The notes: generated by a model from the letters alone, not told the origin. DNA of 34,038 nucleotides from RGIG3077 sp045541475 (GCA_045541475.1 JAZQJI010000029.1:1-34038); one strand, 5' to 3'; positions 23,793-32,916 are shown, counted from the first letter of the stretch. Numbers and translations are program-made.

Positions 23793-24263
23793 ATGGTTAT
23801 TATTGAAATGGAAAACGGCAAACAGATTAAGATTGAGCTTTATCCTGAAATTGCACCCATTACGGTTGAAAATTTCGAAAAGCTTGTAAATTCTAAATTT
23901 TATGATGGACTTTGCTTCCACAGAGTTATCAGCGGTTTTATGATTCAGGGCGGTTGTCCCGATGGTATCGGCACAGGCGGCCCCGGTTGGAGCATTAAAG
24001 GCGAATTTGCTTCCAACGGAGTGAAGAACGATTTGAAGCACGAGAGAGGCGTTATCTCCATGGCTCGTTCCATGATGCCCAATTCGGCTGGCTCACAGTT
24101 CTTTATCATGCATCAGGATGCGCCGCACCTTGACGGCAACTACGCTGCATTCGGCAAGGTTGTAGAAGGCATGGACGTTGTTGACGAAATTGCCAAGGTT
24201 GATACAAACTACGCTGATAAGCCCATTGTTCCCCAGATTATGAAGAGCGTTACTATTGTTTAA
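23793..24263 (+). CDS. Cyclophilin-type peptidyl-prolyl cis-trans isomerase
   Basis: The 156-residue protein is a single cytoplasmic cyclophilin domain without a signal peptide. Active-site residues are visible in FHRVISGFMIQGG (Arg and Phe), NSAGSQFFIM (Gln and Phe) and DGNYAAFGKVVEGMDVVD (the usual W/F-H position reads Y-A). It should speed proline isomerisation during folding. GGCAGG precedes the ATG with a slightly long spacing. A small membrane protein gene follows after 22 bases on the same transcript. Confidence 0.95.
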   Translation: MVIIEMENGKQIKIELYPEIAPITVENFEKLVNSKFYDGLCFHRVISGFMIQGGCPDGIGTGGPGWSIKGEFASNGVKNDLKHERGVISMARSMMPNSAGSQFFIMHQDAPHLDGNYAAFGKVVEGMDVVDEIAKVDTNYADKPIVPQIMKSVTIV

Positions 24264-24285
24264 TCAATAGAAAGCAGGCAAAACT

Positions 24286-24510
24286 ATGGCATTTATGGGC
24301 GTTGCGGCCATTATTGGAATACTTATAGCCATTGTGGTAATGCTTGTCATAATCGGCGGTGCGCTGATTATTGCAGGTACTGTTATGCGCAAAGAAGATG
24401 ACGCAGACAAACAAAGGCTTGGCACAGTATTAAGGATAATTGGATATTTTCTGCTTGTGCCTGCTGTTGTTATCCCGATAATTATGTTTATTATCGCAAA
24501 AATCGCATAA
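24286..24510 (+). CDS. Small membrane protein with two hydrophobic helices, function unknown
   Basis: The 74-residue product has hydrophobic helices at about 5-33 and 49-72, joined by a charged loop (MRKEDDADKQRLGT). I do not recognise a family. AAAGCAGG precedes the ATG, and it lies 22 bases behind the cyclophilin and ahead of a terminator. This makes it likely to be a real gene in a two-gene unit. Confidence 0.7.
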   Translation: MAFMGVAAIIGILIAIVVMLVIIGGALIIAGTVMRKEDDADKQRLGTVLRIIGYFLLVPAVVIPIIMFIIAKIA

Positions 24511-24535
24511 AACCACATAGCAAAACAACAAATAA

Positions 24536-24572
24536 AAAAGTCGGAAAAGGTTAATCCTTCTCCGACTTTTAC
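24536..24572. terminator. Bidirectional terminator between convergent genes
   Basis: AAAAGTCGGAAAAGG (24536-24550) and CCTTCTCCGACTTTT (24556-24570) pair with one mismatch around a five-base loop. T-runs are on both strands. Confidence 0.85.
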
Positions 24573-24574
24573 TC

Positions 24575-25435
24575 TTATTCATCATTATTATTTTCAGCAG
24601 TATAGCGCAAAATCTCTTCATATTTTGCTTTTGCATCATTATAGCCCAAATCATAAAGTGCTTTAAGCTTTTCAAGATTTTTTTCCGTTCTGCCCACATT
24701 CGGCTCAACGCTGGGGCGTATAACAAGAATTTTGCCTTCGGCTTCAAGTTTTTCAATAACATCAAGCGAATGATTATAGCGCAGGTGGCGTGTATCTATC
24801 GCACGGATAAGATTTGGATAAATCAAATATCTGGGCCAGAATATCAACCCATTTGTATGCTTTTTGCGATAGCCTTTTTCACGGGTAAGCACCACCACGT
24901 TAAGCTTGTTGCCATCGGCAATGGATTTTTCTATCGGGATAGAATCAGCAATGCCGCCGTCAAGATATTTCTGCCCGTGAAATTTTACCATGCGTGACGC
25001 CATCGGCAGCGAGCTTGACGCCCTGATCGCCGTAATATCCTTACGCATATCCTTAAGGGGAAGATACTCGGCACAGCCATTGCGGCAATTGGTTACAACT
25101 GCGTAAAAATTGCCCTTGTAGCGCAAAAACGCATCATAGTCATAAGGGTCAAGCTGATTTGGAATAAGGTTGTAGCACATATCAACGCCGAACATATCGC
25201 CCGTGGTGATAAGGCTTTTTATGCTGCAATAGCGTTTATCGTTAAGATATTCGGTACTTATCCTGTATGCTCTTCCCTTTTGGTTTGAAAGATAGCTGAC
25301 AGCATGACACGAGCCTGCCGAAACACCATAAACTGATGAAAACAAGAGCTCTTGCTCCATAAAATAATCAAGCACGCCTGCTGTATATATACCTCTCATG
25401 CCGCCGCCTTCCAATATAAGCGAAGCATTTAACAT
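24575..25435 (-). CDS. Patatin-like phospholipase (RssA/YlbK type)
   Basis: Patatin-like proteins are serine acyl hydrolases with a Ser-Asp dyad. All elements are present in the 286 residues: oxyanion-hole GGGMRG (10-15), nucleophile elbow GVSAG with Ser39 (37-41), and catalytic DGG with Asp159 (159-161). There is no signal peptide, so the protein is probably cytoplasmic or peripheral at the membrane. The substrate is unknown. GAGGGG precedes the ATG. It has its own promoter and stands alone between two terminated units, facing the small membrane protein gene. Confidence 0.93.
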   Translation of the reverse strand: MLNASLILEGGGMRGIYTAGVLDYFMEQELLFSSVYGVSAGSCHAVSYLSNQKGRAYRISTEYLNDKRYCSIKSLITTGDMFGVDMCYNLIPNQLDPYDYDAFLRYKGNFYAVVTNCRNGCAEYLPLKDMRKDITAIRASSSLPMASRMVKFHGQKYLDGGIADSIPIEKSIADGNKLNVVVLTREKGYRKKHTNGLIFWPRYLIYPNLIRAIDTRHLRYNHSLDVIEKLEAEGKILVIRPSVEPNVGRTEKNLEKLKALYDLGYNDAKAKYEEILRYTAENNNDE

Positions 25436-25476
25436 TTTATGTCCCCTCTTTTTGTATATATAATCAACTATTTAGC

Positions 25477-25505
25477 ATTATATCATATATCATTTAATTT
25501 GTCAC
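25477..25505 (-). promoter_or_regulatory. SigA-type promoter of the patatin-like gene
   Basis: On the minus strand GTGACA (25505-25500), a 17-base spacer and TATAAT (25482-25477) lie about 40 bases before the ATG at 25435. Confidence 0.7.
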
Positions 25506-25520
25506 GCATTTTTTTACAAT

Positions 25521-26153
25521 TTACGCTGATGGTGCAGCAGTTGCAACGGTTTGCTCGGTTTGTGCAGTCGTTTCGGTCGTTTGTCCTTCAGATGTTCCTT
25601 GCGTTACAGTACTTGTTGATGTTGTTGAAAGCGCAGTACCTGCATTAAAATTTTCAAAAACCATCTTCAATCCATATCCGGGCATTTCAAAAGATACAAG
25701 CGCGCCTGTTTTTTCATCAAAGCTGATTGTATAATCGCCCTGCGAAAGACTGCCGCTTAAAGTAATAACACCATCACTTGCCTGCCCCTCAACAAAATCA
25801 GCTTTAAGCGACATATCAACAACCTCAATCAAACTGCTGATAAGAGCTTTTACAGGTGCGGCATCCTTGGGTACTGAAAATGTAAGTCCCTTGTATGAAG
25901 CTGTAACCTCGCCGTCGGCAAAATCAAGGCGCACACCTGAAAGGGTTGAAGGCTCTGAAAATTCTGCGCTCCACATACCCTCACCGTAACGCTGAATTTC
26001 AGCTACTGCACTGAAATCATCATAAGCAATGCGTGCTGTGCAGGTAAATGTGGGTGTAAGTGTTGTTTTGCCCATTTCTTTTTTTGCATTGCCGCAAGCA
26101 GTGGCAAATACAAAAATCACCGTAATTAGAATTGCCATAAATGTCTTTTTCAT
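25521..26153 (-). CDS. Lipoprotein of unknown function with Thr/Ser-rich tail
   Basis: The 210-residue protein begins with a lipoprotein signal (MKKTFMAILITVIFVFATAC), with Cys20 at the processing site. A beta-rich middle part follows (about 35-170), loosely reminiscent of LolA-like lipid-binding folds. The tail (about 172-210) is rich in T, S, Q and A. I cannot name a family. GAGGGAG precedes the ATG. The upstream operon ends at a terminator just before it. I saw no clear promoter in the 90-base gap, so it may depend on read-through. Confidence 0.75.
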   Translation of the reverse strand: MKKTFMAILITVIFVFATACGNAKKEMGKTTLTPTFTCTARIAYDDFSAVAEIQRYGEGMWSAEFSEPSTLSGVRLDFADGEVTASYKGLTFSVPKDAAPVKALISSLIEVVDMSLKADFVEGQASDGVITLSGSLSQGDYTISFDEKTGALVSFEMPGYGLKMVFENFNAGTALSTTSTSTVTQGTSEGQTTETTAQTEQTVATAAPSA

Positions 26154-26184
26154 GATATTGGTCTCCCTCTTGATGATATAAAAT

Positions 26185-26223
26185 TAAAATACCCTCAAAA
26201 ATGTTTTTTTGAGAGTATTTTTT
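26185..26223. terminator. Terminator after nnr (end of the seven-gene operon)
   Basis: AAAATACCCTCAAAAA (26186-26201) pairs with TTTTTGAGAGTATTTT with one mismatch around a very short loop. On the minus strand it ends in a T-rich run, so it terminates the nnr transcript. Confidence 0.7.
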
Positions 26224-26243
26224 ATTTGCCTTTATTTTTAACA

Positions 26244-27746
26244 TCAAAAGCTTTCAATATCCGCAAACACAGCACCAATTTGCTCAATAAAATCACGCGG
26301 CAGGCATGAATACTGCGTCAATTTATCGGCGGCAAAATCACCGCAAAGACCATGGAGATATACTCCAAGCGCGCAGGCATCATACAAATTGATTTTTTGT
26401 GCCGCCAACGCACCTATAATACCTGCAAGAACATCGCCGCTTCCCGCCCTGCTCATTCCGCTGTTGCCGCTTGTATTAATACCAAAGGTACTGCCACGGG
26501 CAACGATTGTTCCCGCACCTTTAAGCACAGCAACGCCGCCAAACTGTGCAAGTTTATACACACTGCTCAAACGGTCGTTCTGCACATCGGCATTGGTGCA
26601 GTTTAAAAGCCTTGCTGCTTCACCCGGGTGCGGTGTAATAACAATGTTGTCCTTACCCATTAGTATATCTATGCTGTCCGATATGCAGTTTATGCCATCG
26701 GCATCAAGTATAATCGGACAATTTATTTTTGTGATTATTGATTTTACAAGTTCTTTTGTACCATTTGTAACCCCTAAACCGCACCCAATAACCACAGCTG
26801 TTGCTTTTTGGGCTGTTTTTAAGATTTTTTGTTCATTATCTGCTGTTAAAAAACCATTTTCGTCCACATCAAGCCCAAGCCATACACATTCGGGTATTGC
26901 AGATGCCAACGAATCACGCACGGACTTGGGACAAGCCGCAATAACCAGACCTACACCGCTACGTAAAGCGGCATTAACACACATAGCGCAAGCTCCCACC
27001 ATGTTTTCGTTTGAACAAACACAAAGTAACGTGCCAAAATCACCCTTATGCGAATTTGGTTTACGTTTTTTGATGATTTTGCGGACAAATTCCTTATCAA
27101 TTTCAAAATAATGAGTTAAATCATCAAAACATTCATCGGGGATACCAATATCCACAACGGTAATTTCACCACAGCAGCTTTTTGCACACTGCATTGCAAG
27201 GCCAACCTTTTTGCGCCCGAAAGTTAAGGTGTAATCAGCGCAAAAAGCGCCTTTGGCTGCAACACCTGTCAATCCGTTTGCACCCGAAGGTATATCAACA
27301 GAAATTTTTGTAGCTTTGGTAGGCGTTGCAAATAATGATATAAGTTCATCAGAAAGCTCACCCTTAAAGCCCGTACCAAAAACGCAGTCAATAACAACAT
27401 TGCATTTTGCAAAACGCTGTTTGATCAGTTCAAAATCAGAAAGCATTTCAACGCCAAAAAACCTTGCGCTTTCAAAATTTATATACGCCAATTCGGTTTT
27501 AAGTCTGCCACAAACAAGCGCACAAGCAACGTTAAATCCTCTTCGTTTAAGCAAAGCGGCACAAACAAAGCCATCGCCGGCATTGTTGCCGTTGCCGCAC
27601 AACACCAGTACATCACCGCCGCCGCATTTATCAACAACAAAATCACATAAGGCAGATCCTGCGTTTTGCATCAAGGCGTCAAGCGAGATATAATTAATGT
27701 CACATTCCTTTTCGGCGGCATACATTTGCTGTGGTGTTACAAGCAT
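26244..27746 (-). CDS. nnr: Bifunctional NAD(P)H-hydrate epimerase / ADP-dependent dehydratase Nnr
   Basis: Nnr repairs damaged NAD(P)HX. The N-terminal YjeF_N domain (about 1-215) epimerises it. It is recognisable by GNGNNAGDGFV, CVFGTGFKG and DIPSGANGLTG. The C-terminal ribokinase-like domain (about 220-495) is the ADP-dependent dehydratase, with HKGDFGTLL, LDADGIN, TPHPGEAARL and SRAGSGDVLAGI. Both halves are intact, and 500 residues is the usual size. AAAGGGGAAAG precedes the ATG. It sits 11 bases after acpS, a pairing common in Firmicutes, and is the last gene of the operon. Confidence 0.96.
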   Translation of the reverse strand: MLVTPQQMYAAEKECDINYISLDALMQNAGSALCDFVVDKCGGGDVLVLCGNGNNAGDGFVCAALLKRRGFNVACALVCGRLKTELAYINFESARFFGVEMLSDFELIKQRFAKCNVVIDCVFGTGFKGELSDELISLFATPTKATKISVDIPSGANGLTGVAAKGAFCADYTLTFGRKKVGLAMQCAKSCCGEITVVDIGIPDECFDDLTHYFEIDKEFVRKIIKKRKPNSHKGDFGTLLCVCSNENMVGACAMCVNAALRSGVGLVIAACPKSVRDSLASAIPECVWLGLDVDENGFLTADNEQKILKTAQKATAVVIGCGLGVTNGTKELVKSIITKINCPIILDADGINCISDSIDILMGKDNIVITPHPGEAARLLNCTNADVQNDRLSSVYKLAQFGGVAVLKGAGTIVARGSTFGINTSGNSGMSRAGSGDVLAGIIGALAAQKINLYDACALGVYLHGLCGDFAADKLTQYSCLPRDFIEQIGAVFADIESF

Positions 27747-27757
27747 AACTTTCCCCT

Positions 27758-28108
27758 TTAGTATATTATAACAATTGCGGTTGCATAAGTCTTTGTGTGG
27801 CTTATGCTTACGCTTGTTTTTCTGTCGCCAAGCGCTTTTTTTGCGTTATTCTCCAAAACAAGATACGGTGCACCAAGTTCATCATTAAGCGTGGTGATAT
27901 CGGTCATTTCAAAATTTCTTATACCCGTACCAAGAGCCTTTGAAAAGGCTTCCTTAACACAAAACCTACCTGCAATTGTTTCAACGTTCATTTTCTTTTT
28001 TTCAAAAAGTTCAATTTCAGCATCGCTGTAAACTTTTTTTAAAAACGCTTTATGCTCTAAACAGCGCTGTATTCTGTCAATCTCAACAATATCAATTCCG
28101 ACGTTCAT
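27758..28108 (-). CDS. acpS: Holo-[acyl-carrier-protein] synthase AcpS
   Basis: AcpS transfers phosphopantetheine from CoA to acyl carrier protein, which activates fatty acid synthesis. The 116-residue protein has the conserved VGIDIVEIDRI (Mg-binding aspartate) and GRFCVKEAFSKALGTG (Mg-binding glutamate). SISHTKTYA lies near the end. Its ATG overlaps the stop of the upstream membrane-protein gene (ATGA). The length is normal and the motifs complete. Confidence 0.96.
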   Translation of the reverse strand: MNVGIDIVEIDRIQRCLEHKAFLKKVYSDAEIELFEKKKMNVETIAGRFCVKEAFSKALGTGIRNFEMTDITTLNDELGAPYLVLENNAKKALGDRKTSVSISHTKTYATAIVIIY

Positions 28109-28647
28109 TCTTCAGTGTCGTCCTCTTTCAAGTCAAGTCTTACTCTGGCGGGCAGATATTGATTAAGCGTAAGCAATGTGCGCAAATTCGGAGAAAAGCA
28201 CAAGCGAACCTTTCCAATGCTATCATGCTCAGCCTCGGCGCACCAATCTTCACAACCTTCACCGTAAGCAAGTACTACCGTTGCATCATCTTCATCACCG
28301 ATTTCAAATTCTTCCGCAGTAGATATGCGTGTAAACTTGGATATCTTCAAGGTTATCAGCCTTTCTCTTTTACTCTGCGCAATGATTTTATCGATATCAA
28401 GTTCATTACCGGTTATGATATATTCATACTCAACAAAAGTTTTTGTGTAAAGCTTAAAGCCTAAAAACACAACACCTGCGGCAAGCATCCAAAGTATAAA
28501 AAGGAAATTTGCAAAGAACAATCCACCCATGATAAGCGCGGCAGAAAGTGCGCACGTTCCAATAATAATTATTGCCCTTTTTGCCAAATCAATCGGCTGG
28601 GGATCTCTCTTTACAAGCTGTTCCGAAAAATTGGTGATTTCTTCCAT
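28105..28647 (-). CDS. Two-helix membrane protein, possibly DUF6106-like, function unknown
   Basis: The 180-residue protein has a polar N-terminus and two adjacent hydrophobic helices (about 22-68). A soluble beta-rich part follows, with YEYIITGNELDIDKI and an ISKFTRI segment, as in bacterial PH-like folds. It reminds me of DUF6106 proteins of Clostridia, but that is from memory and unverified. It overlaps ppk1 by one base at its start and acpS by four at its end, so it is firmly within the operon. Confidence 0.75.
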   Translation of the reverse strand: MEEITNFSEQLVKRDPQPIDLAKRAIIIIGTCALSAALIMGGLFFANFLFILWMLAAGVVFLGFKLYTKTFVEYEYIITGNELDIDKIIAQSKRERLITLKISKFTRISTAEEFEIGDEDDATVVLAYGEGCEDWCAEAEHDSIGKVRLCFSPNLRTLLTLNQYLPARVRLDLKEDDTEE

Positions 28648-30809
28648 TATTTGTTTCCTTTCTTTTTGCCGTATTTGCTCTTTATATTAGAAATAAGCTT
28701 AGCGAAAAACCTTTTGTTTTCAGGTGCTGTATATGCTTTAAGCTCCTTACTTGTACTTGCATTTTCATAAGCTTGGGTGTAAAACTTTATCTGCGAATCA
28801 AGCGGTATGCCCTCGGCAATTTTCTTGCGGTAAAGCCCATCACTTGAAAGTACTCTTGCCTTTACGTTATCTCTTAAAATCGTGTTAAACATATCAACAA
28901 TTTCATCAGCAATAGCTTTATCAAGAATAGGCACGGCAACCTCAACTCGTCTTATAGTGTTGCGCGTCATAAAATCGGCAGAGCTGATAAATACTTTGCG
29001 CTCATCAGCATTGTTGCCGAAAATATAAATTCTGCTATGCTCTAAAAATCTGCCAACAATACTTATTATGCTGATATTTTCAGTATATCCTGCAACACCC
29101 GGCAGCAAGCAGCAGATGCCCCTTACGCACATTTCAATTTTAACATTGTTCTGCGAGGCCTCTACTAACTTATCAATAATTGTTTTATCGGTAAGCGAAT
29201 TTATTTTTATGCCTATATAGCCCTGCTTACCTGACTTTGCCTTTTCAATTTCAGCATCAATATGCTCAATAATGCGGCTTTGCATACCAAAAGGTGCAAC
29301 CATTAAAAGCTCACTACGCTCCGGCAGAGAGTGCGTAGAAAGCGCATCAAACACCTTTGCGGCCTCGTGTGCAATTTCACTGTTTGCCGTAATGTATGAT
29401 AAATCTGTATATATAGCGGCAGTTTTTTCGTTGTAATTGCCCGTACCAACTTGTGTGATGCATTCCATTCCGTTTTCGGTCTGCTTGGTTATAAGCAGCA
29501 GCTTTGAATGAACTTTAAAGCCTTTGGGACCAAAAATTACCGTACAGCCTGCTTCCTGCAATTTGCGCGATACATCAATATTATTCGATTCATCAAAACG
29601 GGCACGCAATTCAATCAGCACAAGCACGTTTTTACCATTTTCGGCAAGTCTTGCCAGGGCTTCAACAATAGAACTGTTTTTTGCCAAACGGTATAATGTC
29701 ATTTTTACAGAAACAACGTTTTTATCATCAGCGGCTTCATTAAGCAGCTTGATAAACGGTTTAATGCTTTCAAACGGATATTTCAGCAACACATCATGCT
29801 CTTTTATCTGCGGCATAATAGGCTGTGTGCCATCAAGCATTTTGGGACTTTGCGGCGATAATTTTGGGTAAAACAACTCAGGTTTATCAATTATATCACC
29901 CAAAGAGTAAACATAGGACAAATCAAGCGGAATATTTACTCTGATTATCTGGTGTTGCTTCAAATCAAGCTTATTACATAAATATTCAACCGCATTTGCA
30001 GATAAATCGCCCTTGATTTTCATACGCACGCTTTGCAGCTTGCGGCGTTTTTTCAAAAGCTTTTCCATAACCTCTCGGAAATCTTCATCGTTATCCGCGG
30101 CATCTTCAGTATTAATATCGGCATTGCGTGTAATCCTTACAAGTGCCTTGCCTATTATGCGGTAATTATCAAAAATTTCGCCTGCATATTTTAAAATTAC
30201 ATCCTCACTAAGCACATATCTATGTGTAAATTCTTCCTTTGCAGGCAGGGTGATTATACGTTTTTTTACATCGCAAACGGGCAAAAGACCAATTTTTACG
30301 CCCGATTTTGCTTCAAGCTGTACTGCGCAGTATATCTCGTTATTTTTCAAAAAAGGGAAAGGACTACGTTTATCAATAATCAGCGGAGAAAGCAGATAAC
30401 GAATGTCGTTTTCATAAACCGAGTGAAGATAGGCTTCGTCGTCAATTTCAAGATTATCAACATCATCATGCTTAACGCCGTGATTTTCCAGCAAGCGCAT
30501 TGTTTCATCAAAAGCCTTGCAGGCAACACCTTCCAAATAAGCGCTGCGTTTAAAAATAGCATCAAGCTGAGCAGAAACGCTCATACCTGTTTTATTTTCG
30601 GGCGCATTATCACCTACATAAAGTCTATCATACAGAGAGCCTACACGCACCATAAAAAACTCATCAAGATTACTTTGAAAAATTGCAGAAAAGCCGAGCC
30701 TTTCAATCAAAGGCACATAGCTATCCCTTGCTTCATTCAAAACTCGCTCATTAAATTTTAACCACGAGAGCTCACGATTGTCAAAACATTCGTACACTAA
30801 TTTCACCAT
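28647..30809 (-). CDS. ppk1: Polyphosphate kinase 1
   Basis: Ppk1 builds inorganic polyphosphate from ATP reversibly. The 720-residue protein has the N-terminal FDNRELSWLKFNERVL and SNLDEFFMVRVG typical of the family, and the phospholipase-D-like catalytic half. Both active-site histidines are visible: His434 in FKVHSKLLLI and His591 in FLEHSRIYIF, matching the E. coli pair 435 and 592. The ATG lies three bases after the FkbM-type gene and is followed by an in-frame GTG. Polyphosphate is linked to stress survival and sporulation in other bacteria; why it is co-transcribed with these genes is unknown. Confidence 0.97.
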   Translation of the reverse strand: MVKLVYECFDNRELSWLKFNERVLNEARDSYVPLIERLGFSAIFQSNLDEFFMVRVGSLYDRLYVGDNAPENKTGMSVSAQLDAIFKRSAYLEGVACKAFDETMRLLENHGVKHDDVDNLEIDDEAYLHSVYENDIRYLLSPLIIDKRSPFPFLKNNEIYCAVQLEAKSGVKIGLLPVCDVKKRIITLPAKEEFTHRYVLSEDVILKYAGEIFDNYRIIGKALVRITRNADINTEDAADNDEDFREVMEKLLKKRRKLQSVRMKIKGDLSANAVEYLCNKLDLKQHQIIRVNIPLDLSYVYSLGDIIDKPELFYPKLSPQSPKMLDGTQPIMPQIKEHDVLLKYPFESIKPFIKLLNEAADDKNVVSVKMTLYRLAKNSSIVEALARLAENGKNVLVLIELRARFDESNNIDVSRKLQEAGCTVIFGPKGFKVHSKLLLITKQTENGMECITQVGTGNYNEKTAAIYTDLSYITANSEIAHEAAKVFDALSTHSLPERSELLMVAPFGMQSRIIEHIDAEIEKAKSGKQGYIGIKINSLTDKTIIDKLVEASQNNVKIEMCVRGICCLLPGVAGYTENISIISIVGRFLEHSRIYIFGNNADERKVFISSADFMTRNTIRRVEVAVPILDKAIADEIVDMFNTILRDNVKARVLSSDGLYRKKIAEGIPLDSQIKFYTQAYENASTSKELKAYTAPENKRFFAKLISNIKSKYGKKKGNK

Positions 30810-30812
30810 TCC

Positions 30813-31898
30813 CTATATGCAGATAAGGTTTGTATCCCACGCAGGTATATATTTGCGTCTGCGCAGGTACATTTTATATCCGTTGTTTATCTCATTAATA
30901 TAAATGGGCAGTTCAAAAATATCTTCATTGCGGTGATATACCGAAACAAGCAGTTTCGGCTTATGCTGTGCAATTGCATTTTTACTGCCAAAAAGCGCCT
31001 CTTTTTCAGCGCCTTCAATATCATATTTGATATAGCTCGGGGCATTACCTTGCAAAATGCTGTCCACACTGCGCGCGTCAATTTCAATTCCCGCTTTGTC
31101 GATTGATGATTGTCTGCCCGTTTTGTTGGCAAAGCAAACTTTAGTATCACGGCTGTAAATTGCGGCGTTAATCAGTTCGCAATTTTCATAATTGCCGAAT
31201 TTTTCGTTTAGCTTTTTATAATTCTTAACATCAGGCTCGACTGCATAAATATGCGAATAGTTACCGTTTGTATGCGCCAAAAACTCTGCAACGGTATCAC
31301 CCTTATATGCGCCGCAATCGACAAAAACTTCATTTTTATCAAGATTTAAAACCTTAAATTCATCATCGGCTTCATCAAAATTTTTAAAAAGATAATCAAT
31401 ATTGCCCGTAATTTTAAAGTTTATCGTATCAATAAAAATCTGCTTGCTTTTTTCATCGCAAAGCATATCAAAAACATCTTTAAGTTTTTCAAAATTAGCA
31501 ACTGCATAAGAATAATCAAAAAGCTGCATTTCACCTTCAAAAAACAGCGGAACATCGGGCGCGTATAGTGTGTATTTTTCTGCCAATCCCCTGATTTTTG
31601 ATATAAGCGGTTCATATCCTGCGGCAAAAGCAAGCACAATTACAAAATCAGAATACTTCTGCTCCACTTCGCATAGTCTTTGCACGGGATAACCGCAGAA
31701 GCTATGATTGCGTGCAAACTCATCGCTGGCAAAAAAGCCTTCTATTTTAATATTAAATTTTTCAAAAGCCTGCATAATTTTCAAAGCACCGTTACCCATT
31801 CCGTAAACAAAAATAGGACGGTGCTCGTTTTTGATAGCTGTCATGCAATCATTTCTATCAAGGCAGTTAATGTCAAAATTCAAATTATCATACCTCAA
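30813..31898 (-). CDS. FkbM family methyltransferase with N-terminal Rossmann-like domain
   Basis: The 361-residue protein has an N-terminal nucleotide-binding-like domain (IFVYGMGNGALKIMQAFEKF, about 29-48). A C-terminal FkbM-type SAM-dependent methyltransferase domain starts near 190: VFVDCGAYKGDTVAEF for SAM, YAVEPD for the next acidic strand, and YIKYDIEGAE. FkbM enzymes methylate hydroxyls, often on sugars; the substrate here is unknown. The TTG at 31898 overlaps the upstream stop (TTGA) but has no ribosome site. The in-frame TTG at 31883, with GAGG nine bases upstream, is a good alternative. Confidence 0.88.
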   Translation of the reverse strand: MRYDNLNFDINCLDRNDCMTAIKNEHRPIFVYGMGNGALKIMQAFEKFNIKIEGFFASDEFARNHSFCGYPVQRLCEVEQKYSDFVIVLAFAAGYEPLISKIRGLAEKYTLYAPDVPLFFEGEMQLFDYSYAVANFEKLKDVFDMLCDEKSKQIFIDTINFKITGNIDYLFKNFDEADDEFKVLNLDKNEVFVDCGAYKGDTVAEFLAHTNGNYSHIYAVEPDVKNYKKLNEKFGNYENCELINAAIYSRDTKVCFANKTGRQSSIDKAGIEIDARSVDSILQGNAPSYIKYDIEGAEKEALFGSKNAIAQHKPKLLVSVYHRNEDIFELPIYINEINNGYKMYLRRRKYIPAWDTNLICI

Positions 31899-32479
31899 TT
31901 TGATTTATATTCGGTTTTGTAATAATACCAATTTTCGCAAATGCGCTGTGTGTAGTACTGCACTCCGTTTGAATGTGAGTAAGAATATCCGTCGCCATCT
32001 TCGGCAAAGTCATACTCCTTACCTAAGTATAACGGTTTGTCAGTTTCGGTATAGTAAAAACCCACGCTGTATTCATCGCATGATGTGCACAAAAAATTGT
32101 ATGATGTTGTATAATCAGTTTGCATTGTGATAGTATCTACAATTCCTTCTTCAAGCGGCTGTGCAACAAAATCATACGATACTTCTTCATAAAAAAGCGA
32201 ATTATTAATAGTGCCGATAGCGTACATGCCATCAACAATTTTGCTTGCCTCTTCGTCTTTTATAGGATGAATATCAGTGTGAGTTATGCTCTTAAAATAC
32301 TCATCGGTAGAAGCAACGCTTTTAACAAAACTGTTTAATCCATCAAGATTATTTTCAACATAAGAAGAAACAGAATTTACGTCATCAAGCTGTTTAGAGC
32401 ACGACAAAAGCGCCGCGCAAATCATCAACGCAGCTAAAGTTGCAAAAATGCGCTTTAATGTAAATCGGTTAAAATTCAT
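31895..32479 (-). CDS. Lipoprotein of unknown function
   Basis: The 194-residue product has a basic, hydrophobic signal ending in LLSC (Cys27). A helical stretch follows (about 30-62), then an aromatic, beta-rich C-terminus with many tyrosines and two cysteines (CTSC). I recognise no family. The ATG has no clear ribosome site, and the gene lies 12 bases after the PH-domain gene. It is the only clearly exported product of the operon. Confidence 0.72.
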   Translation of the reverse strand: MNFNRFTLKRIFATLAALMICAALLSCSKQLDDVNSVSSYVENNLDGLNSFVKSVASTDEYFKSITHTDIHPIKDEEASKIVDGMYAIGTINNSLFYEEVSYDFVAQPLEEGIVDTITMQTDYTTSYNFLCTSCDEYSVGFYYTETDKPLYLGKEYDFAEDGDGYSYSHSNGVQYYTQRICENWYYYKTEYKSN

Positions 32480-32491
32480 ATATTGGTGCTA

Positions 32492-32884
32492 TTATGCTTC
32501 GCAGTCGCAGTCATCATCACCGTGAATGCCCATCATATCTCTACCGCGAATATGATACTTATCACGCTGAGCATCTACTTGTTTATCAATCAATTCCATA
32601 ACTCTTCTCGGCTGTTTTACGCTATCAATAAGTTTAATAGGCGTGTCTGTATCCTTTGAGTTGAGCGTAATGGTGCCGCACTTAAAAATACGTTCCCAAA
32701 AGCCTAAGCGAAGTTTTTTATCAGTAACTCGATAGAGGTCAAGTTCGTCTTCTTCAACGTTAAACAAACCTATTCTTGTTATAAATTTTGTATCTGTAAT
32801 ATAGTATCTTGTAAAAGAAATAGGCAGGCCGAAAAGTGTGCGTTTTTTATCGGTCCAGATATAATCAAAATCAGCTTTTGCCAT
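32492..32884 (-). CDS. Bacterial PH domain protein (bPH2/YdbT-like)
   Basis: The 130-residue protein has one bacterial pleckstrin-homology-like domain. TRYYITDTKFITRIGLFNVEEDELDLYRV-type strands run from about residue 24, with CGTITLNSKDTDTP and a final helix with RRVMELIDKQVDAQRD. The C-terminus is HGDDDCDCEA. I start it at 32884 because ACGGAGGT precedes that ATG; a longer frame back to 33007 runs through the promoter and the tuf terminator and is not credible. It is the first gene of the seven-gene operon. Function unknown. Confidence 0.82.
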   Translation of the reverse strand: MAKADFDYIWTDKKRTLFGLPISFTRYYITDTKFITRIGLFNVEEDELDLYRVTDKKLRLGFWERIFKCGTITLNSKDTDTPIKLIDSVKQPRRVMELIDKQVDAQRDKYHIRGRDMMGIHGDDDCDCEA

Positions 32885-32916
32885 TAAAATATACCTCCGT
32901 GATACATTATAATAAT

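Noticed and set aside
26389..27111. 240-codon ORF on the plus strand
   Set aside because: It lies wholly antisense to nnr, whose motifs are intact. Its composition is that of a shadow frame and no ribosome site precedes it.
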